From a virus: a stretch of 62,664 nt of DNA. The position numbers were made by a program, and so were the translations under genes. Below, piece after piece: positions 17,121 to 24,610 of this stretch. Where the stretch lies: positions 1 to 62,664 of IMG/VR virus record IMGVR_UViG_3300050821_011855; one strand, written 5' to 3'. Within the stretch, counting starts at the first letter, position 1; each line of letters opens with the position of its first letter. The notes below the pieces were generated by a model. The model was not told where the DNA came from. It searched no databases and saw only the letters and a program-made list of their open reading frames with translations.

Positions 17121-17429
17121 TCAGGTCCCCGCCGCAGGCTGGACGCGGATTCCGAGAAAGCCGCGCCGCCAGATAGCCTGCGCCTTGTCTGTAGCGTTCG
17201 ATGCAGGCGGGAGGACAAACACCTGTACTATCTCAATGGGACGATTGAGGTAATTCTCCAGGGCGTCGGCATAGTCTCCTGGGCTTCCCTGCGGGGAGCC
17301 AAGCACCGTGACTTGCCATTGCCCGGCATATTCGTGGCGTCCCTCAGTCAGATATGCGCCGTCGGCGTCATCGAGGCCAAGGCCGTCGGGCTTTTCCTCG
17401 GTCGAGCAAGGCTTAAACTCAATGTTCAT
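17121..17429 (-). CDS. Small phage protein, unknown
   Basis: 102 residues (MNIEFKPCSTEEKPDGLGLD). Contains ENYLNRPIEIVQVFVLPPAS. Overlaps the membrane peptide upstream by ATGA and ends 1 base before the protease start. No family recognised. Confidence 0.6.
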   Translation of the reverse strand: MNIEFKPCSTEEKPDGLGLDDADGAYLTEGRHEYAGQWQVTVLGSPQGSPGDYADALENYLNRPIEIVQVFVLPPASNATDKAQAIWRRGFLGIRVQPAAGT

Positions 17430-17566
17430 CCGAAGACGCCCGTCGGTAGGAGCATGACGAATACGAACGCAAGCGCCGCGACGATGTAGACAGCAGCGGC
17501 GAGGGCATGAATGATTACGCCCTCGCCTAAAGGCGTGCGCGAGACCAAGTCGCCCTTTTCGTTCAT
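17426..17566 (-). CDS. 46-residue single-span membrane protein
   Basis: Too short for most gene callers but linked by ATGA overlaps at both ends. The sequence begins MNEKGDLVSRTPLGEGVIIH and then has one hydrophobic span (ALAAAVYIVAALAFVFVMLL). Function unknown. Confidence 0.6.
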   Translation of the reverse strand: MNEKGDLVSRTPLGEGVIIHALAAAVYIVAALAFVFVMLLPTGVFG

Positions 17567-17757
17567 GGGGTTCCAGATACCACGGCCGGGGAGCAACGGA
17601 AAGCGGAGACCTTCAGGCGGTCGCCCTCGGCGTTCCAGCAGCGGCGGCAGAGGTCGTGGTCCTTCTTGCCGCGCCAGCCACGGCGGCGCCGCTTCTTGCC
17701 CTTAGATGGGAATCGGTAGACCGGCCGCCCGCAGTCCGCGCACGCCTGCCGCGCCAT
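17563..17757 (-). CDS. Zinc-ribbon protein
   Basis: 64 residues starting MARQACADCGRPVYRFPSKG after GGGAGAGGTCG. A CxxC pair at the N-terminus and CRRC about 30 residues later form a zinc ribbon around a strongly basic loop. Probably a small nucleic-acid-binding protein. Confidence 0.6.
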   Translation of the reverse strand: MARQACADCGRPVYRFPSKGKKRRRRGWRGKKDHDLCRRCWNAEGDRLKVSAFRCSPAVVSGTP

Positions 17758-17850
17758 CGACCTCTCCCTCGCGGGGAGGATAACGCGAATCATCGGCTGA
17801 GTCTCTCAAGCGACCGACGCCGGTTAGCTTCGCCGATCTTCCTTTTCGTC

Positions 17851-18148
17851 TCATCGCTTCCATCCGCTCGGTCCTTCGCCTCCGTCGGTTTTGTTCACGA
17901 GCGCGATGCCAACGCTACGCCAAAATGCGATTCGTTCTTTTTCTAAGACAAACGCCGCTTCTTCCGTCATGCCCCCTTCAACCATTCTAACCTCGACACA
18001 CATGCCGAGGCGGGCGAGTTTAGAAATGATGCGTCTGTGGTGAGGATTTCGGCTTTTGACCCAGGCGCGGCGCCTGCGTCCCTTCCCCCACATAAAAGCA
18101 GATGTCCTTGTCGGGTCGCCAGTGCTCGTAAACGTAGAAGCTATTCAT
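17851..18148 (-). pseudogene. GIY-YIG nuclease, frameshifted at a G5 run
   Basis: Reading from the ATG at 18148 gives NSFYVYEHWRPDKDICFYVG, the start of a GIY-YIG-type nuclease. After a run of five G (18085-18089 on the plus strand) the frame shifts. The downstream frame gives KGRRRRAWVKSRNPHHRRI, then LVNKTDGGEGPSG, the normal remainder of the family. Removing one G restores a continuous protein of about 98 residues. Either a sequencing indel in the homopolymer or a decayed homing nuclease. The start overlaps the Mu F-like gene's stop by one base. Confidence 0.75.
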
Positions 18149-18957
18149 CAACTAAATCCCCTTACGGCGATCCTCCAACTGCAACGGCATCCCGGCTCCG
18201 TTCCAGGCCAGATGATTTTGCCCGTCGCAGGGTCGCGCCATCCGTTTCTAACACTAAATCTCTTTCCATGCTGTTTGACGTGAGTCGGGCGCGGGTTTTT
18301 CCCGGCGTGCGAATGGAGCCAGATGCCGTTTTTCTCATCTTCCTTTTCAAGCCCGAGGTCGAGTTCGCGGACGCGCCGCAGCGCCGTCGTCGCTTTTTGG
18401 TTTTGGTCGAGGCTTATGAAGTTCGCCCGCCGCTGCGTGATTCCGTAGCGGTCCCGAAGTTCTCGCGAGAGAAACGAAAGGTCCCGCCCCTCCGTCACCG
18501 ACCGCTGGACTAGCCCGCTGACTTGCGAGTGGTACTGCTCGGGAATGGACTTGATCAGCGCAACCTGCTGTGCGACCACCGCATCGACCACATCCCGCAT
18601 CCCCGCCGTCATCTGAAACCGCACCGTCATCCCCGCATCGCGGAGTATCTTGCGCAGGGCGGCGTCGGAGCGATTCTGCGCCGCGCGCCGGAACCAGTCG
18701 GCGAGCTTCGGGGCGGCCGCATTGATCCGCTTGCGCCAGCGATCGCCGAGGCGCCGCAGCTCCCGGTCGAGGTCGCGGGCGGGCGTGGCGTCCCTCGCCA
18801 TCACCGGCGGTTTGTCCTCGTACTGCTCGGTGAGCGCGGCCTCGTACTCGTCCGCCATCTCCTGGATGACAGCGCGCAGCTTGCGCCGGTAAGATGCCGC
18901 GATTCCCGCGTTAGCGAGGACGGGCCTGAGTGTTTTCTGTTTTCTGCGGATGGCCAC
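18148..18957 (-). CDS. Mu F-like head morphogenesis/minor capsid protein
   Basis: 269 residues. The C-terminal ISLDQNQKATTALRRVRELD, GIWLHSHAGKNPRPTHVKQH and GTEPGCRCSWRI are hallmarks of the phage Mu F-like minor head protein family. The N-terminal half is helical and charged. Such proteins assist head assembly or DNA ejection and are encoded next to the portal, as here. Confidence 0.82.
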   Translation of the reverse strand: MAIRRKQKTLRPVLANAGIAASYRRKLRAVIQEMADEYEAALTEQYEDKPPVMARDATPARDLDRELRRLGDRWRKRINAAAPKLADWFRRAAQNRSDAALRKILRDAGMTVRFQMTAGMRDVVDAVVAQQVALIKSIPEQYHSQVSGLVQRSVTEGRDLSFLSRELRDRYGITQRRANFISLDQNQKATTALRRVRELDLGLEKEDEKNGIWLHSHAGKNPRPTHVKQHGKRFSVRNGWRDPATGKIIWPGTEPGCRCSWRIAVRGFS

Positions 18958-18965
18958 GGCGAAAT

Positions 18966-19310
18966 TCAGGTATTAGCCACGAGCGTCATGCGCTCAACGG
19001 CTCCCTTGAACTCATAGTTTCGGAATGTGCCGCGCCAGCGATACACCGCGCCTTCTTCGCCTTTGAGGCTTCGCAAAAACTCAATCAAGGCGTCGTAGAA
19101 CCACGGCGAGTCGTCGAGGCCCCTGAACACGCAACACAATGGCGTGGGGTTAAGGCGCCCGCAGTCATAACATCCAAGCGCAAACACCACGTAGCCCGGA
19201 TAGGTCTTGTTCTTTCGCGGTGCCAAATGGCCCCATGTCTCTTTCATCACTGCCGCCCGGTGGGCCGCATCAATCGGAGCCCAAGCTTCCGCCATCGATT
19301 GTGCGCTCAT
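18966..19310 (-). CDS. Small phage protein, unknown
   Basis: 114 residues from MSAQSMAEAWAPIDAAHRAA. Contains several cysteines (CYDCG, CCVF) and RSLKGEEGAVYRWRGTFR. ATGA overlap with the gene upstream. Located between portal and Mu F genes. Unrecognised. Confidence 0.6.
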   Translation of the reverse strand: MSAQSMAEAWAPIDAAHRAAVMKETWGHLAPRKNKTYPGYVVFALGCYDCGRLNPTPLCCVFRGLDDSPWFYDALIEFLRSLKGEEGAVYRWRGTFRNYEFKGAVERMTLVANT

Positions 19311-19636
19311 GTGACCAACTCTCCGCGATAGACCGGCTCGCTTTCCCCGATCACTCGGAATTTCTGGACTTCCTCTTTGCCTTGCGGCCGGACCTCGACC
19401 GTTGGCGGGTTGCGTTCGCCGCAAGTCAGGACGATGTATTCGCCGCCATCGGAGTCGTACCGCTCGCAAAACTTTTCGGCCGCCGTCTCAGCATCAATCC
19501 CGTGGACAGTCTCCCACTCCTGGTCGTCATCGACATAGATTGGGCCGCCCTTGGCGAACCGGCATTCAAATGCCGGCTTGCAGACGTGCGGGGTAAAAAA
19601 TACCCACTCGCGGCAAATGGAACATCGTTCGCTCAT
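19307..19636 (-). CDS. Cysteine-rich small protein
   Basis: 109 residues. The N-terminus MSERCSICREWVFFTPHVC has a likely zinc-binding CxxC...HxC arrangement. The rest is acidic. Preceded by GGAGCG. Coupled to the next gene by ATGA. No family assigned. Confidence 0.6.
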   Translation of the reverse strand: MSERCSICREWVFFTPHVCKPAFECRFAKGGPIYVDDDQEWETVHGIDAETAAEKFCERYDSDGGEYIVLTCGERNPPTVEVRPQGKEEVQKFRVIGESEPVYRGELVT

Positions 19637-19685
19637 TACGCTCCTCGTTGGTAACTCACCGTGAGCGATGTCGCCCTCTCGAAGA

Positions 19686-19724
19686 AGCGGGCGGAGCGCC
19701 TACGCTGGGAACGCCCCGCCCGCT
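19686..19724. other. Hairpin downstream of portal gene
   Basis: AGCGGGCGG and CCGCCCGCT form a 9-bp stem around a 21-base loop in the 141-base gap after the portal gene. No T-run follows on the minus strand (TCTTCG only), so it is at best a weak terminator or an RNA-stability element. Confidence 0.3.
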
Positions 19725-19777
19725 GTGGCGTCTGCCACGGTGCCCCCCTGCGGCCTTGCGACCCAGGTGCGCGGGGA

Positions 19778-22700
19778 TTATTTTCCCTTTTCGCCGGTTT
19801 GTCCAGTGGGCATATAGCCGGCCCTCAATAAGTGCTCGACGCCGGGGTGCAGCGGCGCTGGCGGGTCCGCCATCGGTCGCCACTCGAAGGCGTCGTGCTC
19901 GTTCGACAATTTGGGTTGGAACGGATTCTGGATCGGGTGCGAGAACGTCCAGTAGTCGGCGCCGTGGTCCGCATTGCGGTTGAGCAGCGGCAAGTAGTCG
20001 TCGTCCGAAAGCTGCCAGCCGGTCTCCTCGCCGACCTCGCGCATCGCGGCATCGCGCGGGCGCTCGCGCGCTTCGACACTGCCCCCCGGGAACGCCCACT
20101 CGCCGGCGCGAGGGTGGCCCGGCGCCCAGCGCAGGAAGAGGGCGTGATTGAGTGGGGTCACGAACGCCACGCCGGCTGCTGGCATTGCCTCGTCCAGGGC
20201 CAGGTCACCCGTCCCGCGGAAAGGGACGACCTTGCGTCCCTGGCCGCCGCCCTCCCCGCCCTGCGCGATCGGCTGCGGCTTGCCGCCCTCGGGCTCCAGC
20301 CCTTCAGCCTCCTCCTCGAGTAGGTCCGGCACGTCCTCCGGGTCGATGTCGTCGTAACCCGAGCGTGGGTCGTTCGCGATCCTCTGGCGCTCCTCTTCCT
20401 GCCAGATGGCGCCCGAATCGATGACGATCTGCCCAGTCTCGGCCTTGAGTTTCTGCAACTCCGCCTCTTCCTTCTCGCTGAGCGATTTCAGCGGCACATA
20501 CTCGTGCGTGATGTCCTCGTCGATCTCGTCCCACAGCGATAGATTCATCACCCACGACACGTAGGTGAGCAGCGGGTCGAACAGCTTGACCTGGTAGGCG
20601 CCGATCGTCTCGTTGAACGCCTGCAGCTCGCCCTCCGATGTCGCGTTGAGCCCCTGCGGCTGCATGCCGGTAAACTTGACTGCGGGGATACGGGCGATCG
20701 AGTTGTGGACCAGAATGCCGTTGGCGAAGAACTCGGGCAGGAAACCTTCGGCCACTTCGAGATTATAGACCGACTGCAGCTGCCTTTCGATCACGCGAAC
20801 GCTGGCGACCGCCACGGACTCTGAAAGCGGCGCAATTGCAGGCCGAGGAGCAATAAAGTTTCCGTTTCGGCAGAAGGGCCGTGAAGGGGTCGCCACAAAC
20901 CGCGCAGAGCTTCGTTTGCGGCTGGAAGCGGTTGAAGTTGAGCCGGCCGTTCTGGACGATATGGTGGCTTGTGTGATCCGAGCGGGTGAGAAGCTCGAAG
21001 TTTGAAAGGCGATTGTTGGAAGTGTCTTCGTCGACGTGATGAACGTCAAAGCCTTTCGGAATAGGGCCGACGTGAGTTTCGTAGATTTTGCGATGAAGGC
21101 GGCCGCCAGCTCTCGCGTTGTTGTAGTAGCCCCATTTGGTTCGCCACCACCAGCGTCCGCGCCAAGCGACCGGGGGGCCATATTTCCCGGGGCGCCGCGT
21201 TTGACCGCGAGCAGGCGGTGAGAATGATCGACATTCTGCGCACTGACAAATTCGCGGGTCGTCTCCGACCAGATCGGGTGCCATCCTGTTACCCTCAAAA
21301 CGCTATCGCCAGCGCGTATTTCGACCAGTTCCGACGCCATTCCAGTTTGCCCGGCCCAGCGGAGCGGAGCAAGTCCGGTCCGCGTCATAACCCTATCTTT
21401 TATCGTGACTTTTTCGATCGGCACGGGTCCCCTGTCCGTCTCGACAAGGGTGCCGGCCTCGCAACACATGATGTCCTCGTGCGCCGAGGACTTGAGTTCC
21501 TGGAGTCCCGAAATCGGGTGCGAGACGCTCTTCACGTCCTCGCTATCCTTGTTGGCGACGAAGACACCCTGGTTGTCGCGCGTCATGGTGAAGCCGAGCA
21601 CGCGCGCGACGAGGTCGGCACCGCCTCCGCCTACGCTGCCGGGTTGCAGCGTCGTCTGCAGGTCCGTCAGCAGCACCATCGTGGCGAACGACTGCACGAG
21701 GTCCGCTACGCTCTCCCGCGTCCTGATCCAGATGTCGACATAGGGCTTCGCCATCTGCGAGAGCGAGAGCCCGCCGAACGAGTAGGCCGGCTTCAAGAGG
21801 TCCGGCACCGGGCGGCCGACGAACGTCGGGATACGGGAGCGGTGGATCTCCCGGCCCATCACGTACCAGCGCTGCGGGTTGTACCAGTCGAGCGCGAGCG
21901 GATTGCTGGCGTTGTAGTTGAGCGGGTAGACCCAGAGCGCCTCGACGTTCGCCACGCGCTTGAGCCAGCCCGGCCCGACCTTGGCCTGGAGCGCCTCGCG
22001 CATCGCCTGCGCGCTGGTCATGGCCGCCGGGTCGATCAGCGGCATCTTCAGCTCGTCGTCCTTCTCATCGCCAGAGTCGAGGTAGAGGTGCCCGCGTCCC
22101 ATCAGGCCGTCGTAGAGCGCGGCGTCGCAGAAGCGGTCCCGCAGCTGCAGATGCTTCTCCATGTCCCGCAGTTCGCGGATGCGCTTGCTCTTGTCGTCGT
22201 CGCCGGGCTTGGTCGCGCGCGATGCCGGCCCGTTCGGCTTCTTCTTCGCAGCGATCCTCGCCGCAGCCTTCTCGTCCCCCTTGTCGCGCTTCTCCTCGTC
22301 GCGCTGCCCGGTGCCCTTCCACACCCAGCCCTTGCGCGTCATCTCGGTCGCGATCGTCTCGCTGATGACGCGGAACTCCGGGCGCTGCGCCATCTCGGAG
22401 AGCATCGGATAGCCGAGAAAGAACAGCCCCTCGGAGGCGACGGCACCGAGCAGTCCGCCCTGCATCCATTGGTTCTGCGCCCACCCGTTTTGCGATACGA
22501 GGTCCTGGTCGAACGCCATGCGCTGCTCGCGCGGCGGCATCGCGGCCGCAGGATGCAGGAAGCGCAGCGGCGTCTTCCCCTCGATCCGGTAGGGGCACCA
22601 GTCCAGCGTGCGGGGACGTTTCTTCGCTGCGGCCTGGCTCGCCTCGATCATCTCCATCAGCCGGTCGAGGCCGATGCGCGGGGCCGCTTGGGCAGGCTGG

Positions 22701-22798
22701 GCGGGGGCCTTCGTCGGCGCGTTGTCGACTACGAGCTTCGGTTTGGCGCCGGAGCCATTCCTGCGGCCGCCCCAGCCGCCCTTGCGCTTGTAGGCCAT
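19778..22798 (-). CDS. DUF1073 portal with intein and C-terminal Nudix domain
   Basis: 1006 residues from the ATG after AAAGGAAAGCAC. Residues about 75-445 and 700-830 form a DUF1073/HI1409-type portal: QNGWAQNQWMQGGL, RGHLYLDSGDE, then after the intein SIARIPAVKFTGMQPQGLNA. Residues 446-699 are an intein (separate entry) inserted in the conserved AHEDIMC/SIARIP site. Residues about 870-1006 are a Nudix hydrolase fold: a perfect Nudix box from G906 to W928 (GSVEARE, then REVGEETGW) in a typical strand context (GVAFVTPL, WAFPGGS, YWTFSHPI, AFEWRPM). The portal is the DNA gate of the capsid; the Nudix part could hydrolyse a nucleoside-diphosphate-linked substrate. In this portal family a C-terminal fused domain can be the anti-CBASS enzyme Acb1; here Nudix occupies that position. 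Fusion is continuous, with no stop between domains. Confidence 0.9.
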   Translation of the reverse strand: MAYKRKGGWGGRRNGSGAKPKLVVDNAPTKAPAQPAQAAPRIGLDRLMEMIEASQAAAKKRPRTLDWCPYRIEGKTPLRFLHPAAAMPPREQRMAFDQDLVSQNGWAQNQWMQGGLLGAVASEGLFFLGYPMLSEMAQRPEFRVISETIATEMTRKGWVWKGTGQRDEEKRDKGDEKAAARIAAKKKPNGPASRATKPGDDDKSKRIRELRDMEKHLQLRDRFCDAALYDGLMGRGHLYLDSGDEKDDELKMPLIDPAAMTSAQAMREALQAKVGPGWLKRVANVEALWVYPLNYNASNPLALDWYNPQRWYVMGREIHRSRIPTFVGRPVPDLLKPAYSFGGLSLSQMAKPYVDIWIRTRESVADLVQSFATMVLLTDLQTTLQPGSVGGGGADLVARVLGFTMTRDNQGVFVANKDSEDVKSVSHPISGLQELKSSAHEDIMCCEAGTLVETDRGPVPIEKVTIKDRVMTRTGLAPLRWAGQTGMASELVEIRAGDSVLRVTGWHPIWSETTREFVSAQNVDHSHRLLAVKRGAPGNMAPRSLGADAGGGEPNGATTTTRELAAAFIAKSTKLTSALFRKALTFITSTKTLPTIAFQTSSFSPARITQATISSRTAGSTSTASSRKRSSARFVATPSRPFCRNGNFIAPRPAIAPLSESVAVASVRVIERQLQSVYNLEVAEGFLPEFFANGILVHNSIARIPAVKFTGMQPQGLNATSEGELQAFNETIGAYQVKLFDPLLTYVSWVMNLSLWDEIDEDITHEYVPLKSLSEKEEAELQKLKAETGQIVIDSGAIWQEEERQRIANDPRSGYDDIDPEDVPDLLEEEAEGLEPEGGKPQPIAQGGEGGGQGRKVVPFRGTGDLALDEAMPAAGVAFVTPLNHALFLRWAPGHPRAGEWAFPGGSVEARERPRDAAMREVGEETGWQLSDDDYLPLLNRNADHGADYWTFSHPIQNPFQPKLSNEHDAFEWRPMADPPAPLHPGVEHLLRAGYMPTGQTGEKGK
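20702..21463 (-). other. Intein inserted in the portal
   Basis: 254 residues. Block A begins at Cys1: CEAGTLVETDRGPVPIEKV. Block B is LRVTGWHPIW with the conserved T-x-x-H. The C-terminal blocks F/G are VYNLEVAEGFLPEFFANGIL and VHN, followed by Ser as the first extein residue. All key splicing residues (Cys1, TxxH, HN, Ser+1) are present, so protein splicing is expected. The middle (about residues 530-675 of the precursor) is a low-complexity Ser/Thr/Ala/Arg-rich stretch, because there the DNA codes for an HNH nuclease in another frame. Confidence 0.88.
20763..21284 (-). CDS. HNH endonuclease nested out of frame in the intein
   Basis: 173 residues, a different frame from the surrounding intein. 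Its HNH core is WGYYNNARAGGRLHRKIYE, HVGPIPKGFDVHHVDEDTSN and LELLTRS-like NFELLTRSDHTSHHI, followed by a zinc pair (LCAVCGDPF, YCSSACN). The only in-frame ATG lies within intein block B and is preceded by GAGGGTAACAG, a plausible ribosome-binding site. This would be the homing nuclease of the intein, made as a separate protein instead of as an in-frame domain. Alternatively two indels have put an originally in-frame domain out of frame. Confidence 0.75.
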   Translation of the reverse strand: MAPDLVGDDPRICQCAECRSFSPPARGQTRRPGKYGPPVAWRGRWWWRTKWGYYNNARAGGRLHRKIYETHVGPIPKGFDVHHVDEDTSNNRLSNFELLTRSDHTSHHIVQNGRLNFNRFQPQTKLCAVCGDPFTALLPKRKLYCSSACNCAAFRVRGGRQRSRDRKAAAVGL

Positions 22799-22872
22799 CG
22801 TGTGCTTTCCTTTTTCTTCGGGAATCAACTTGATTAGGTTCAACTTAACCCCACCGACCGCAGGAGCACAAG

Positions 22873-23154
22873 ATGAGTTGGCGCGAACATTGGCCAAGTG
22901 TGAAGAGTTCCGTTGTACCCGGAGATGTCATCAGCGGGTGTCGCGACAACGACACCGGCACCTATCGCCTTTTCGTCAACAAGGGTTGGCGAGACATACA
23001 GGTCGGCGCGCACGAAGCTCATCAGATCGAAACGTGCGAATGTTGCGACCTATCTCTCGAAGACTTGCGCGCGCTCGTAGTCGTCCTGGAGAAGGCTATC
23101 ACTGAACACAAGCCTTGGCCGGCGACCGAGCTGACCGAGACGGCCATCCGATGA
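22873..23154 (+). CDS. Small rightward gene beside portal
   Basis: 93 residues with a good ribosome-binding site (CAGGAGCACAAG). Starts MSWREHWPSVKSSVVPGDVI; contains CECCDLSLEDLRALVVVLEK. Divergent from the portal with 74 bases between starts, and coupled by ATGA to the next gene. No family recognised. Confidence 0.55.
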   Translation: MSWREHWPSVKSSVVPGDVISGCRDNDTGTYRLFVNKGWRDIQVGAHEAHQIETCECCDLSLEDLRALVVVLEKAITEHKPWPATELTETAIR

Positions 23155-23303
23155 CGGTCGACTGGTCGCGGTGGATGGAGGGGCCGGCGGTGCAGGCGCG
23201 GCTACTCGCCGACTACCGCGAGGCGATCGCCAAGGAGCGCGACGCCAACGCGGCCCGGTGGAAGCGAATGACGCCCGCGCAGCAGGCCGCCTACCCGCGG
23301 TAG
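23151..23303 (+). CDS. Small rightward protein
   Basis: 50 residues (MTVDWSRWMEGPAVQARLLA), helical and charged, ATGA-coupled to the preceding gene and converging on the GcrA-like gene with a 13-base overlap. Unknown function. Confidence 0.5.
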   Translation: MTVDWSRWMEGPAVQARLLADYREAIAKERDANAARWKRMTPAQQAAYPR

Positions 23304-23779
23304 GGCACTCGCGTTTGTGGGACGCTTCGATTGGCGCGCCGCGACGAGAAGTCGAAGCACTTCGCGGCGTGATACGGGCAATAGGGCAGCCCACCCGCGA
23401 GGTCAGCCTGCGGTTCACCGCAGAACAGCTTGGCGCGCTCGTGCCATTTCCCGAGTGGAAAGCGGCAGCTCTCGTGGGTCAGTGCGGCAATCAGGATGCC
23501 GGGTCCGGTTGGGGCCACGATGGGGGTAGGTGGCGCTACGATGCGGGGAATGATCGCGGGCGCGTGTTTTCTCGGCAACCGCACTCCGCCATCGTGGGGA
23601 CCTTGCACGCGCGCCGCCAGCCCGCGCCGATGAATCTGCCCCAGCACCGCGCTGCGCGTTGTGAACTCTCCCTTAACCGGATCGGACAGCAGGTCCGCGA
23701 TTCGCGCAGCCGAACTCCCATCGGCCCACAGCCGCTTCAAGGCAGCTATCCGTTCGGTCGTCCACTCGAAAACCCTCAT
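23291..23779 (-). CDS. gcrA-like: GcrA-family cell-cycle regulator
   Basis: 162 residues. The N-terminal FEWTTERIAALKRLWADGSS with RIADLL and TRSAVLGQIHRRGLAAR is the GcrA DNA-binding helix-turn-helix. The C-terminus CRFPLGKW, FCGEPQ, GLPYCPYHAAKC is the GcrA cysteine-containing domain that contacts RNA polymerase sigma70 region. GcrA controls transcription from GANTC-methylated promoters in Alphaproteobacteria, so this phage copy may redirect host cell-cycle transcription or its own late genes. An alternative start is the ATG at 23833, adding 18 residues; neither has a strong ribosome-binding site. Confidence 0.85.
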   Translation of the reverse strand: MRVFEWTTERIAALKRLWADGSSAARIADLLSDPVKGEFTTRSAVLGQIHRRGLAARVQGPHDGGVRLPRKHAPAIIPRIVAPPTPIVAPTGPGILIAALTHESCRFPLGKWHERAKLFCGEPQADLAGGLPYCPYHAAKCFDFSSRRANRSVPQTRVPYRG

Positions 23780-23851
23780 TCCCAGTCTTTTTAGTCGCAA
23801 TAGGGAGCCATGCTCGTCACCGTTCTCATCCATCGTCCTGTCCGACGCGGC

Positions 23852-24610
23852 TCATAGAAGCGCGGTCTGTTCGGGCTTCGCGGCTGGGCGCCACCTCGGA
23901 GCGTCGGCCTTGATCTTCTCATAGACGAGGGGATGCTGCGTGCGGAAGTCGGGGCAGGCATCGCGCAGGAAGCGGCCGTTCTCGACCTTGAGCCAGCCGT
24001 TCGCGACCCAGCGGCGGTGGTCGATCTGGAGATACTTGAAGTCGAGACGGTCGACGAAGCCGCGCTCCTCGAGGAGGACGGCGATCTTGATCGCCCTGAT
24101 TTTCCAGTCAGTGAGCTGGAGCGGGGCAGATGCGCCGGCAGCAACATCGGGCACGTATTCGGGAAGCTTGTACCGCTTCGCCGGCGCCATCTCGTGCCAC
24201 TGCTCCCAGAGATCATTGGGTTTCGGCAGGCCCGGAAAGAAATGGCTATTGTAGCGTGGATTCAGGCCCCTCGCGGCGAGGTCCCTCATCCTGATAATCG
24301 TCACGCCGACGTAATCGCAGATTTTGTCGAACGCCGCTGCGACATCGGGAACAAGGATGGCGCGGCAATCCGGGCCGGGCCCGGCGACGTGATAGCTATA
24401 GCCGTTTTCGATCGCTTGGTTTACGACGTCGACATTGAGCCGGAGCTTGGCTTGGACACCGATCTGGAAGCCATCTGCAGTGCGCACCAGGAGGATGTCC
24501 CATCCCTCGGTCTCGGCATAAGCCGTCCAGCCATCAGGGAGTGCAGCAATGAACGCCGCGCAGAGTGCCACCTCTGAGGCAAATGGCTTCGATTTTGCTG
24601 GTTTTGCCAT
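23852..24610 (-). CDS. PD-(D/E)xK nuclease-like protein
   Basis: 252 residues starting MAKPAKSKPFASEVALCAAF. AYAETEGWDILLVRTADGFQ followed by IGVQAKLRLN gives a Glu...Asp...QxK pattern on predicted strands, as in PD-(D/E)xK-type nuclease folds. It is also followed by PDCRAILVPDV. The start overlaps the terminase stop (TAATG). Catalytic activity is inferred; no assigned family name. Confidence 0.55.
   Translation of the reverse strand: MAKPAKSKPFASEVALCAAFIAALPDGWTAYAETEGWDILLVRTADGFQIGVQAKLRLNVDVVNQAIENGYSYHVAGPGPDCRAILVPDVAAAFDKICDYVGVTIIRMRDLAARGLNPRYNSHFFPGLPKPNDLWEQWHEMAPAKRYKLPEYVPDVAAGASAPLQLTDWKIRAIKIAVLLEERGFVDRLDFKYLQIDHRRWVANGWLKVENGRFLRDACPDFRTQHPLVYEKIKADAPRWRPAAKPEQTALL

Noticed and set aside
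21218-22837. 539-residue rightward ORF opposite the portal gene
   Set aside because: Antisense to the portal, composition dominated by Arg/Ala/Leu/His as expected from a shadow frame in GC-rich DNA, no motif.
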